The notes under the pieces are model-generated. The model saw nothing but the letters and a program-made list of their open reading frames with translations. It searched no databases and was not told the origin of the DNA. From Flavobacterium sasangense DSM 21067 (GTDB lineage: Bacteria > Bacteroidota > Bacteroidia > Flavobacteriales > Flavobacteriaceae), in NCBI RefSeq assembly GCF_000686885.1, contig NZ_JMLU01000001.1, positions 62,001 to 126,000 of the forward strand: a stretch of DNA of 64,000 bases. The letters are read 5' to 3'. Made by a program: the position numbers and the translations under genes. This document shows positions 53,682 through 61,698 of this stretch, piece after piece. Numbering within the stretch: position 1 is the first letter of the stretch; every line of letters starts with the position of its first letter.

Positions 53682-53714
53682 CAAATATACTTTAAAAGTT
53701 TTGGTAATTGCAAA
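53682..53714 (-). promoter_or_regulatory. Promoter of the tRNA-Gly pair
   Basis: TTTG (53714-53711) and TATATTTG (53689-53682) are separated by 21 bases on the minus strand; the -7 box ends 28 bases before the first tRNA base. Confidence 0.65.
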
Positions 53715-53809
53715 TTTTTTTTGATATTTTTTTCAAAGCTATTGTACTAACTTTACCCTAGAATTAAAGCTTTTCCCTAAAATATTAACTATTAATTAGT
53801 TATATAATT

Positions 53810-54262
53810 ATGAAAATAAAAAAAATCAGTTCGATTGAAACATATCCTGTACGACATGAAGTTTTAAGAAAAGGAAAACCAATCGAAACTTGTCAGTTTA
53901 AAGGCGATGATGATGAAAATACGACTCATTTTGGATTGTTTTTAGAAAACAAACTTGTTGGAATCATCTCCATTTTTAAAGAAAACAATACTTTATTTCC
54001 AGAATTAAATCAATTTCAAATTAGAGGAATGGCGATTTTAGAAGTGTTTCAAGGAAAAGGATTTGGAGCCGAATTAGTAAAAGAAGCTGAAAATCATTGC
54101 ATTAATTTGAATGCCGATTTAATTTGGTTCAACGCACGAGAAAACGCGGTTCCGTTTTACAAAAAATTAGATTATAAAATTATTGGCGATTCTTTTCTTA
54201 TTCCTGATGTTGGCATTCATTTTGCGATGTACAAGAAAATGCACCGAGAAGATTTTCAATAA
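53810..54262 (+). CDS. GNAT family N-acetyltransferase
   Basis: A 150-residue acetyl-CoA-dependent acyltransferase. The acetyl-CoA loop of the GNAT fold is in FQGKGFGAELVKEAENH, preceded by the strand FQIRGMAILEVF and followed by WFNARENAVPFYKKLDYKI. The length is typical. The substrate is unknown; close relatives act on small amines or protein N-termini. It stands alone ahead of a transpeptidase gene, with 35 bases between them. Confidence 0.9.
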   Translation: MKIKKISSIETYPVRHEVLRKGKPIETCQFKGDDDENTTHFGLFLENKLVGIISIFKENNTLFPELNQFQIRGMAILEVFQGKGFGAELVKEAENHCINLNADLIWFNARENAVPFYKKLDYKIIGDSFLIPDVGIHFAMYKKMHREDFQ

Positions 54263-54297
54263 TTCTTCTTATATTTATATCAGAATTGCTGCTCTCT

Positions 54298-55887
54298 ATG
54301 AAAAAAATTACTTTTTTATTTCTTATACTCTCTGTTATTTCTTGTAAAAAGGAACCCTTACCTATTGCGTTTGACAATAGTATTATAAAAGATACCGTTT
54401 TAAATATTATTATTAGACCCGTTCATCCTGATTTACTAAGCAATAAATCCGACAGTATAAAATTGTACTATCAAAAAATGAATTTTCATGAAATTTGGTA
54501 TTTAGATGAAAACCGAAAGGATTTGATTAATGAAATTAAGTTTTGCTATCAAGAAGGTTTAAATCCTGAAGATTATGAAATTAAAATTATTGAAGATTTA
54601 GAAAGCAAAAGAGCAAAATTAAATGATGAAGACATTGTAAAATACGACATTCTACTTACCGAAACCTTTGAAAAATTAGCCAACCATCTCCACAAAGGAA
54701 AATTAAACCCAAAAGAATTATATACCGATTGGGATTTAAAACCAAAAGAAATAGCACTTTCTCCATTATTAGAAAAAGGGATTAAAGAGAAAATGATTGC
54801 ATCAACCTTTAAAGATTTAAAACCGAATCATATTGTTTACCAATTACTTAAAAAAAGTTTAGTTGAAATTGATAAATTTCCAAACGTAACCTTTGAAAAA
54901 ATAATTACAAAAAACAAAATTGTTGTAAACGACACTTTACCTGAAATGGTAAAAATTAAAAAGAGATTGGCGTATTGGAAAGATTACAAAAACAAAGATA
55001 GCATCATTACTTGGGCTTACGATACTTTGACTCTTAAAGCAGTAAAACGCTTTCAAGCACGTCATGGATTAGCTCCTGATGGCGTTATCGGAATTGGAAC
55101 ACTTAGAGCTTTAAACACCACTAAAAACGAACGAATTGAACAAATATTTGCCAATTTAGAACGTTGGCGTTGGTATCCTTCCGATTTAGGCGAAAAATAT
55201 TTGATTGCCAATATTCCAGATTACATGTTGCATTATGTAAAAAATAATGACACGATTGCTTCACATCGAATTGTGGTGGGAACTCCAAAGAGAAAAACTC
55301 CAATTTTGAGTTCCAAGTTATCTAATTTTGTTTTCAATCCAACTTGGACAATTCCGCCTACTATCATCAAAGAAGATTTAACTCCTGAGGCATCAAAAAA
55401 CCGAAATTATTTTCCATCAAGAAGACTAACAATATACAATAGTCATGGAAAAGAAGTGAGTCCATACGAATGGAATCCGGCAAAAGCAAACAATTACAAA
55501 TACGTTCAAAAACCCGGTTATAATAACTCATTGGGGTTGGTGAAATTCAATTTTGTTAACCGCCATTCCGTTTATTTACACGACACCAATCATCGCGATT
55601 ATTTTGTAAAAACGTATCGTTCATTAAGTTCGGGCTGTGTACGAGTTGAAAATCCATTGGTTTTAACCAAACAAATATTAACTGAAATCAATCCAGAAAA
55701 ATGGAGCGGAGGCGAAATTGATTCCATTCTGAAACAAGAAAAAACAAAAACAGTGTCTATTAAAGACACTGTGAATGTATATTTGTTTTATTGGACGAGT
55801 TGGATTGAAAATGACAAACTGCAATTTAGAGATGACATTTACGAACTCGATAAAGCATTATTTCAAAAACTAAGGAATCGCGATTAA
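54298..55887 (+). CDS. L,D-transpeptidase lipoprotein (YcbB/LdtD type)
   Basis: A 529-residue lipoprotein. A short signal ends at the lipobox cysteine in LSVISC. Next come an N-terminal helical part, a peptidoglycan-binding domain (LKAVKRFQARHGLAPDGVIG, about residue 255) and a YkuD transpeptidase domain with the catalytic HDTN and SSGCVRVEN. It makes 3-3 crosslinks or attaches proteins to peptidoglycan in the periplasm. I chose the ATG at 54298; upstream TTG and CTG codons are weaker. The order lipoprotein signal, PG-binding, YkuD is that of E. coli LdtD but with a membrane lipid anchor. Confidence 0.92.
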   Translation: MKKITFLFLILSVISCKKEPLPIAFDNSIIKDTVLNIIIRPVHPDLLSNKSDSIKLYYQKMNFHEIWYLDENRKDLINEIKFCYQEGLNPEDYEIKIIEDLESKRAKLNDEDIVKYDILLTETFEKLANHLHKGKLNPKELYTDWDLKPKEIALSPLLEKGIKEKMIASTFKDLKPNHIVYQLLKKSLVEIDKFPNVTFEKIITKNKIVVNDTLPEMVKIKKRLAYWKDYKNKDSIITWAYDTLTLKAVKRFQARHGLAPDGVIGIGTLRALNTTKNERIEQIFANLERWRWYPSDLGEKYLIANIPDYMLHYVKNNDTIASHRIVVGTPKRKTPILSSKLSNFVFNPTWTIPPTIIKEDLTPEASKNRNYFPSRRLTIYNSHGKEVSPYEWNPAKANNYKYVQKPGYNNSLGLVKFNFVNRHSVYLHDTNHRDYFVKTYRSLSSGCVRVENPLVLTKQILTEINPEKWSGGEIDSILKQEKTKTVSIKDTVNVYLFYWTSWIENDKLQFRDDIYELDKALFQKLRNRD

Positions 55888-55907
55888 TAAAACTTTGCGT
55901 TAGCAAA
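55888..55907 (-). terminator. Intrinsic terminator after the YkuD-2 gene
   Basis: Minus-strand hairpin TTTGC-TAAC-GCAAA followed by GTTTTATTAAT. It is short, close to the convergent transpeptidase stop. Confidence 0.5.
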
Positions 55908-55958
55908 ACCAATAAAAAAAGCGATTACATAAATAACAACTTGAAATCAAATCCACAT

Positions 55959-56690
55959 TTATGAAACTAGTTTAGATTTTGCCACATAAGCTCTTGATGG
56001 GTGATAAATGAAAATACAAGATTTTCCTTTGATCGTTTCTATTAATTCTTTGTGTATTTCATAAGGAACAGCAGGACAACCTTGACTTCTTCCTAATCTT
56101 CCCGTATTTTTAATAAACGATTTACTTACATAATCAGCTCCGTGAACTACAACTGCTCTATTTCTAGCGTTATCGTTAATTCCATATTCCATTCCGTCTA
56201 AACGTAAAGACAAACCGTGTTTTCCTGTGTAAGTTTCACCAGTGATATAAAAACCTAAACTACTTTTAAAAGATTCGCTTGCATTAGAAAAATCAGTTGC
56301 ATATTCAGAACCCGAATTTCTTCCATGAGAAACTAATGATTTTAAAATTACTTTTTGTGTTTTCATATCAACAACCCACATTCTTTCTTGAGATGATGAC
56401 AAGCTAAAATCAACTATGGTTAAAATTTCATTTTGAATTTTCCCCAATTGCTTTAATTGCTCATATCCTTCAAAAGCTGCAATAAAACTTTCAAAAGAAG
56501 GTAAAGAAAAACCATTGGCATCAATAACTGAGTAAAATGATTTAGTCTTAGCTTCAAAAGTAGCTTTCGCATTTGCAGCAATTAATTTTGGATCTGTTGA
56601 TGTAACTTCATTCTTAGTGCCTTCTGTTGTATTTAAAGGCTTGAACGAAAAAACGCAAAATAAAATTAGGGGCAAAAATCTGTAAATCAT
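55959..56690 (-). CDS. Murein L,D-transpeptidase catalytic domain protein (YkuD-2 type)
   Basis: A 243-residue secreted enzyme of the YkuD-like L,D-transpeptidase family. A signal peptide (YRFLPLILFCVFSFKPL) precedes a catalytic domain with the key segments VVVHGADYVSK and GRSQGCPAVPYE, where the cysteine is the nucleophile. The start is taken as the ATG at 56690; the in-frame TTG at 56729 lies inside the promoter and is rejected. It lies tail to tail with the other transpeptidase and may act on overlapping crosslinks. Confidence 0.9.
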   Translation of the reverse strand: MIYRFLPLILFCVFSFKPLNTTEGTKNEVTSTDPKLIAANAKATFEAKTKSFYSVIDANGFSLPSFESFIAAFEGYEQLKQLGKIQNEILTIVDFSLSSSQERMWVVDMKTQKVILKSLVSHGRNSGSEYATDFSNASESFKSSLGFYITGETYTGKHGLSLRLDGMEYGINDNARNRAVVVHGADYVSKSFIKNTGRLGRSQGCPAVPYEIHKELIETIKGKSCIFIYHPSRAYVAKSKLVS

Positions 56691-56726
56691 TGTTAATCTT
56701 GTAGTTATATTATTGTTGTGATGTGC

Positions 56727-56757
56727 CAAATATATTTATTTTTTTTAAACCTGCAAA
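56727..56757 (-). promoter_or_regulatory. Near-perfect promoter of the YkuD-2 gene
   Basis: TTTG (56757-56754) and TATATTTG (56734-56727) are separated by 19 bases on the minus strand, the full Bacteroidota consensus. The -7 box ends 36 bases before the ATG. Confidence 0.75.
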
Positions 56758-56855
56758 CTTTTTTATGCATTTTATCGAAAATTTTAACCTTTCGTCGATT
56801 ATTCCCACAAAAGTTAAACATTATATAAAAAAAGTAGACATATAAAGTAATCCAA

Positions 56856-56863
56856 TATTTTTG
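56856..56863 (+). promoter_or_regulatory. Candidate -7 element for the DUF5916 gene
   Basis: TATTTTTG fits TAnnTTTG and ends 17 bases before the ATG. Confidence 0.55.
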
Positions 56864-56880
56864 CAATCAAAATTCATTAC

Positions 56881-59289
56881 ATGACAAACAAATTCGGCAT
56901 CACTATATTTATTTGCTTCACAAGCTTTCTTTTGTCATTTTCACAAACAAAAAAAAGTGTATCTACAAAGAAAACAACTGAAACCATTTCAATTGATGCT
57001 GAATTAAACGAAGCTTCGTGGAAAGATGCTGAAATCGCTACCGACTTTGTTTCTCTAGAACCTAAAAACGGAACACCAATTCCAGAAGAATTTAAAACCG
57101 AGGTTAAAATACTATACTCAAACGATGCTATATATATAGGTGCAAAATTGTACGACCCAAATCCAGAGAAAATTTTAAAAGAATTGGTAGAACGCGACGA
57201 AATTGGCACTTCGGATTTTTTTGGGATTTTTATTAATGGTTACAACGATGGCCAGCAAGAATTTAGATTTTTCGTTACTGCTGCCAACGGACAAATCGAC
57301 ACCAACTTTACTTCTGCGGAAGGTGAAGATGGTTCTTGGAACGCTATTTGGGAAAGCAATGCAAAAATTACGGATTTTGGCTATGTGGTTGAAATGAAAA
57401 TTCCTTATGCCGCACTACGTTTTCCTGAAAAAGAAAAACAAACTTGGGGACTTAACTTTTTTAGAGAAGTTAGAAGAGAACGTCAAAAATACACTTGGAG
57501 TCCTATTGATAATAAAATTGGAGCCATTTCGCAACAAGCCGGAATTTTAACTGGAATCGAAAACATCAAAACCCCTACCCGATTGTTCTTAATACCTTAT
57601 TCTTCCTTTTATCTTTCAGGAAGTGACGCTCAAAAAACAAAAGGCGAATTAAAAGGAGGATTGGATGTTAAATATGGAATTAATGACGCTTTTACTTTGG
57701 ATGCGATTTTAGTTCCCGATTTTGGTCAAACTAAATATGATAATGTAATTTTAAACTTAGGTCCTTTCGAACAACAATTTAACGAAAACCGTCCTTTCTT
57801 CACAGAAGGAACTGACTTATTTAGCAAAGGAAATTTATTGTATTCGAGAAGAATTGGACAAACCCCTGATTTGAATTTAAACATAGCTGCAAATGAATCG
57901 GTAGCGTATCCCGGAGCTGTAAATTTATTAAATGCAATGAAAATTTCAGGTCGCGATAAAGATGGTTTGGGAATTGGTTTTCTTAATGCAATCACTGAAA
58001 AAACAATGGCAACCGCAACAAACTCTATCGATAATTCAACTCGACAAGTAGAAGTTTCTCCTTTGACAAATTATAATGTGATGGTTTTTGACCAACGATT
58101 TAATCAAAATTCATCGGTAACTTTCATCAACACAAATGTAACACGAAACGGAAGTTTTAGAGATGCCAACGTAACCGGATTATTATTCGACTTGAACAAC
58201 AAAACCAACAAATACAATCTTTCTGGAGGATTAAAATCGAGCAGTATTAATGATGTTGAAAATAAAAACGGTTATAATGCATCGTTATATTTTGCAGAAA
58301 CAAACGGAAAATTTAGATATAGTTTCGGAAGCGAATACATGTCAAAAGATTTCGAAATAAACGATTTAGGAATTAATTTCAGAACCAACTATTATTCGTT
58401 TTCTGGAAACACCAACTTTCGTATCCTAAACCCAAATAAAACTTTCAACACCTTCAGAATTAACTTAAATTCTTACTTTGAATTTTATACGCCAACAAAC
58501 CAAATTCAAGCGAGTAATTTCAATGTTAACTTAAATTCTACAAACAAGAAAAATCATTATTTTGGCGCTGGAATCAACTTTAACCCTTTCAAAAATTACG
58601 ATTATTACGAACCGCGTGTTGCCGATAGATATTTCGTAAATCCTACAAATATTGGTGGATTTTTATATTTTTCATCGAATTACAATTATAAATTTGCTGT
58701 AGACATCAATCCCTATATAACCCACGTTATAAACCAAAACAGATATGAAGCAGGGATAAATGTTAGTCCAAGATATCGATTTAACGACAAATTTTCTTTA
58801 TCATACAGTTTTGATTATTTCAAACAGCAAAATGACATTGGTTTTATTGATTTTGAAGGCTCAAATATCATTTTTGCCAGAAGAAATAGAGATACTTATA
58901 CGAATTCAATATCTAGTAAATTTTCGATAAGCAGCGTGATGAATTTTAATTTATCGGTTAGACATTATTGGTCTTTGGCTGAAAACAACAAAATCAACAA
59001 CTTAAATGAAGATGGAAGTTTAGCACTAAACACCACTTATACAGGTAATAAAAACTCAAACTTTAGCACTTGGAATTTAGATTTAAGTTATTCATGGTGG
59101 TTTGCTCCAGGAAGTCAAATGTCGATTTTATACCGAAATAATGCTGCAACTTTTGACAGAACTATTAATAAAAATTTCAATTCGAATTTTTCTAATTTAT
59201 TACAGGACAATTTGAATCATATTTTATCAATAAGTGTTCGTTATTTTATCGATTACAACCAAGCCAAAAACTGGATTAGAAAAGGTTAA
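56881..59289 (+). CDS. DUF5916 / carbohydrate-binding-like outer-membrane protein
   Basis: An 802-residue protein with a signal peptide (ending LLSFSQ) and an N-terminal beta-sandwich related to family 9 carbohydrate-binding modules (about residues 30-220; ISIDAELNEASWKDAEIATD, AIYIGAKLYDPNP, GFVVEMKIPYAALRF-like). The long remainder is a DUF5916-type outer-membrane barrel (LVPDFGQTKYD, ENRPFFTEGTDLF, YSRRIGQTP) with many alternating aromatic strands and a C-terminus of SVRYFIDYNQAKNW. The precise role is unknown; sugar or glycan binding at the surface is plausible. Confidence 0.85.
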   Translation: MTNKFGITIFICFTSFLLSFSQTKKSVSTKKTTETISIDAELNEASWKDAEIATDFVSLEPKNGTPIPEEFKTEVKILYSNDAIYIGAKLYDPNPEKILKELVERDEIGTSDFFGIFINGYNDGQQEFRFFVTAANGQIDTNFTSAEGEDGSWNAIWESNAKITDFGYVVEMKIPYAALRFPEKEKQTWGLNFFREVRRERQKYTWSPIDNKIGAISQQAGILTGIENIKTPTRLFLIPYSSFYLSGSDAQKTKGELKGGLDVKYGINDAFTLDAILVPDFGQTKYDNVILNLGPFEQQFNENRPFFTEGTDLFSKGNLLYSRRIGQTPDLNLNIAANESVAYPGAVNLLNAMKISGRDKDGLGIGFLNAITEKTMATATNSIDNSTRQVEVSPLTNYNVMVFDQRFNQNSSVTFINTNVTRNGSFRDANVTGLLFDLNNKTNKYNLSGGLKSSSINDVENKNGYNASLYFAETNGKFRYSFGSEYMSKDFEINDLGINFRTNYYSFSGNTNFRILNPNKTFNTFRINLNSYFEFYTPTNQIQASNFNVNLNSTNKKNHYFGAGINFNPFKNYDYYEPRVADRYFVNPTNIGGFLYFSSNYNYKFAVDINPYITHVINQNRYEAGINVSPRYRFNDKFSLSYSFDYFKQQNDIGFIDFEGSNIIFARRNRDTYTNSISSKFSISSVMNFNLSVRHYWSLAENNKINNLNEDGSLALNTTYTGNKNSNFSTWNLDLSYSWWFAPGSQMSILYRNNAATFDRTINKNFNSNFSNLLQDNLNHILSISVRYFIDYNQAKNWIRKG

Positions 59290-59349
59290 ACCACTTAATC
59301 GTTTTCGTAATTTTAAGTCGGATTTTCATCTAAAAATTTACCAATTGTT

Positions 59350-59357
59350 TATCTTTG
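59350..59357 (+). promoter_or_regulatory. Candidate -7 element for gpmI
   Basis: TATCTTTG fits TAnnTTTG and ends 15 bases before the ATG at 59373. Its last TTG is in frame with gpmI but is part of the promoter. Confidence 0.6.
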
Positions 59358-59372
59358 TACAAACACACAAAA

Positions 59373-60890
59373 ATGAACAAAAAAGTAATTTTAATGATAT
59401 TGGACGGTTGGGGAAAATCGCCCGATCCAAAAGTTTCTGCAATAGACAACGCCAACACACCTTTCATTGACAGTTTATATACCAAATACCCAAATGCACA
59501 ATTAAGAACCGATGGTTTAAACGTAGGTTTACCCGATGGTCAAATGGGAAATTCAGAGGTAGGTCATATGAATTTAGGCGCTGGAAGAATCGTTTACCAA
59601 GATTTAGCCAAACTGAATTTAGCGGTTGAACACAAAACCATGAGTCAAGAAAAACCACTTATGGATGCTTTCGATTATGCCAAAAAGAACAATAAAGCAA
59701 TTCACTTCTTAGGATTAGTTTCAGATGGTGGCGTGCATTCTCATACTTCGCATTTAAGAGGTTTGATTGATGCTGCTCAAGAAAGTGGTGTTCAAAAAAT
59801 GTTTGTTCATGCCTTTACCGATGGTCGTGATGTAGATCCAAAATCAGGAGCAAAATACATTTCTGATTTAGAAAATTATCTTCAAAATACCAATGCAAAA
59901 TTAGCTTCTGTAATTGGAAGATACTATGCAATGGATAGAGACAAACGTTGGGAAAGAGTAAAATTAGCTTACGATTTAGTAGTAAATGCAGAAGGAAATC
60001 ACTCAAAAAATGCGGTTACGACTATCAACGAAAGTTATGCAAATAATGTAACCGACGAATTTATCCAACCTATTGTGATGGTGGATAAAAACAACAATCC
60101 TGTTGCGAAAATTCAAGACGAAGATGTGGTTATTTTCTTCAATTTCAGAACCGATAGAGGAAGAGAATTAACCGAAGTTTTATCGCAAAAAGACTTCCAC
60201 GAATTCAACATGCACAAACTGAATTTGTATTATGTTACGATGACCAATTACGATGAAACCTATGAAAATGTTCACGTAATTTACGACAAAGACAACATTA
60301 CAGAAACACTTGGCGAAGTTTTAGAAAAAGCCAATAAAAAACAAATTCGTATTGCTGAAACCGAGAAATATCCGCACGTAACCTTTTTCTTTTCTGGCGG
60401 AAGAGAAGAACCTTTTGTAGGTGAAACGCGTATTTTGAAAAATTCTCCAAAGGTAGCTACTTACGATTTACAACCTGAAATGAGTGCTTTCGAATTAAAA
60501 GATGCTTTAGTTGAAGAACTTAAAAAAGGTGAAGTTGATTTTGTCTGTTTAAACTTTGCTAATGGTGACATGGTGGGTCATACAGGTGTAATGGAAGCAG
60601 CAATTAAAGCTTGCGAAGCCGTTGATGTTTGCGTTAAAGAAGTGGTTGAAACCGCTTTAGAAAACAATTACACCACAATAATCATTGCCGACCATGGAAA
60701 TTGCGAAACGATGATAAATCCAGATGGTTCGCCAAATACAGCACACACTACAAATCCAGTTCCAATTATTTTAGTTGATAAAGAATTAAATAACATTCAA
60801 AATGGTGTTTTAGGCGACATCGCTCCTACTATTTTAGAGTTAATGGGAATTAAAAAACCAGAAGTAATGACTTGTAAATCATTATTATAA
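59373..60890 (+). CDS. gpmI: 2,3-bisphosphoglycerate-independent phosphoglycerate mutase
   Basis: A 505-residue two-domain Mn-dependent glycolytic enzyme that interconverts 3- and 2-phosphoglycerate. Metal-binding ILDGWG at the start, the catalytic serine in GNSEVGHMNLGAGR, RYYAMDRDKRWER of the transferase domain and the late TIIIADHGNCETM and NTAHTTNPVPI are intact. I use the ATG at 59373 (MNKKVILMILDGW); the upstream TTG is in the promoter. It is a single transcript with its own terminator. Confidence 0.97.
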   Translation: MNKKVILMILDGWGKSPDPKVSAIDNANTPFIDSLYTKYPNAQLRTDGLNVGLPDGQMGNSEVGHMNLGAGRIVYQDLAKLNLAVEHKTMSQEKPLMDAFDYAKKNNKAIHFLGLVSDGGVHSHTSHLRGLIDAAQESGVQKMFVHAFTDGRDVDPKSGAKYISDLENYLQNTNAKLASVIGRYYAMDRDKRWERVKLAYDLVVNAEGNHSKNAVTTINESYANNVTDEFIQPIVMVDKNNNPVAKIQDEDVVIFFNFRTDRGRELTEVLSQKDFHEFNMHKLNLYYVTMTNYDETYENVHVIYDKDNITETLGEVLEKANKKQIRIAETEKYPHVTFFFSGGREEPFVGETRILKNSPKVATYDLQPEMSAFELKDALVEELKKGEVDFVCLNFANGDMVGHTGVMEAAIKACEAVDVCVKEVVETALENNYTTIIIADHGNCETMINPDGSPNTAHTTNPVPIILVDKELNNIQNGVLGDIAPTILELMGIKKPEVMTCKSLL

Positions 60891-60910
60891 ATAACGACTC
60901 AAATAAATTT

Positions 60911-60946
60911 AAAAAAGAGATTCATTAACTTGAGTCTCTTTTTTTA
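60911..60946 (+). terminator. Intrinsic terminator of gpmI
   Basis: A hairpin with stem AAAAAAGAGA / TCTCTTTTTT is followed by T residues. An alternative pairing of GACTCAA (60896-60902) with TTGAGTC (60930-60936) is possible. Confidence 0.7.
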
Positions 60947-60963
60947 TATAACAATTGCAAATT

Positions 60964-60978
60964 AAAAGTTAAACTTTT
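60964..60978 (+). promoter_or_regulatory. Perfect 15-bp palindrome upstream of the tetR gene
   Basis: AAAAGTT-A-AACTTTT is a perfect inverted repeat of 7 bases around one central base. Its position before the promoter makes it a possible second operator. Confidence 0.35.
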
Positions 60979-60986
60979 ATAAGTTG

Positions 60987-60999
60987 ATAGTATTACTAT
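60987..60999 (+). promoter_or_regulatory. Candidate TetR operator touching the -7 box
   Basis: ATAGTA-T-TACTAT is a perfect 13-base inverted repeat, immediately followed by the -7 element at 61000. A repressor bound here would block RNA polymerase; TetR-family proteins typically bind such palindromes next to their own genes. Confidence 0.5.
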
Positions 61000-61007
61000 T
61001 ATATTTG
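61000..61007 (+). promoter_or_regulatory. -7 element of the tetR-ABC-hlyD operon
   Basis: TATATTTG fits TAnnTTTG and ends 19 bases before the ATG at 61027. The nearest TTG is only 13 bases upstream, so the -33 element is weak. Confidence 0.55.
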
Positions 61008-61026
61008 CATTCATAAATATTATGTC

Positions 61027-61698
61027 ATGCAAAATTTACTATCCAATTTAAAAATAACCATCAACGAAAAACTCTATGTTAAAGATCCTGAAACTTCAGA
61101 ATTAGGACGTAATATCCTAAAAAATAGCATCATACTAATTGACGAAATAGGATTTGAAGCATTTACGTTTAAAAAATTAGGTGAGAAAATTCAATCTAAC
61201 GAAAGTTCTATTTATCGTTATTTCGAAAACAAGCACAAACTATTGGTTTATTTAACCTCTTGGTATTGGTCTTGGATGGAATATAGAATGGCATTTGCTA
61301 CAACAAACGTTTCTAATCCGATTGAAAAACTAGAAAAAGCGATTAAACTCGTTACTGAGAATATAGTTGACGATAATGCAACTCCACATATTAATGAAGA
61401 AATTCTAAATCGAATAATCGTGGAGGAATTTACGAAAACCTTAATGACTAAAGAAGTTGACAACGAAAATAAAGAAGGTTTTTTCTTAGTTTATAAAAGA
61501 GTTATCAATCGTATAATCGACATCATAAAAGAAGTAAATCCAGAATATCCATACGCAAAAAGTTTAGCTTCAAACATTGTCGAAGGTGCGCTGCATCAAC
61601 ATTTTTTAAAAAATCATTTAAAAACTATTACCAACTTATCTGAAAAAGAGTGCGCAACCGAATTCTATACAGATATGGCTAAAAAAATATTACTATGA
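61027..61698 (+). CDS. TetR/AcrR family transcriptional regulator
   Basis: A 223-residue regulator. The N-terminal helix-turn-helix is in the segment around residues 30-75: LIDEIGFEAFTFKKLGEKIQ, NESSIYRYFENKHKLLVYL. The C-terminal ligand and dimer domain is not conserved with named families. It is the first gene of a row with an ABC transporter and an HlyD protein, and the ABC start overlaps its stop (ATGA), so it probably controls that exporter. Palindromes in its promoter are candidate operators. Confidence 0.92.
   Translation: MQNLLSNLKITINEKLYVKDPETSELGRNILKNSIILIDEIGFEAFTFKKLGEKIQSNESSIYRYFENKHKLLVYLTSWYWSWMEYRMAFATTNVSNPIEKLEKAIKLVTENIVDDNATPHINEEILNRIIVEEFTKTLMTKEVDNENKEGFFLVYKRVINRIIDIIKEVNPEYPYAKSLASNIVEGALHQHFLKNHLKTITNLSEKECATEFYTDMAKKILL

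Noticed and set aside
56690..56729. Upstream start of the YkuD-2 gene
   Set aside because: The TTG is part of the -7 box TATATTTG.
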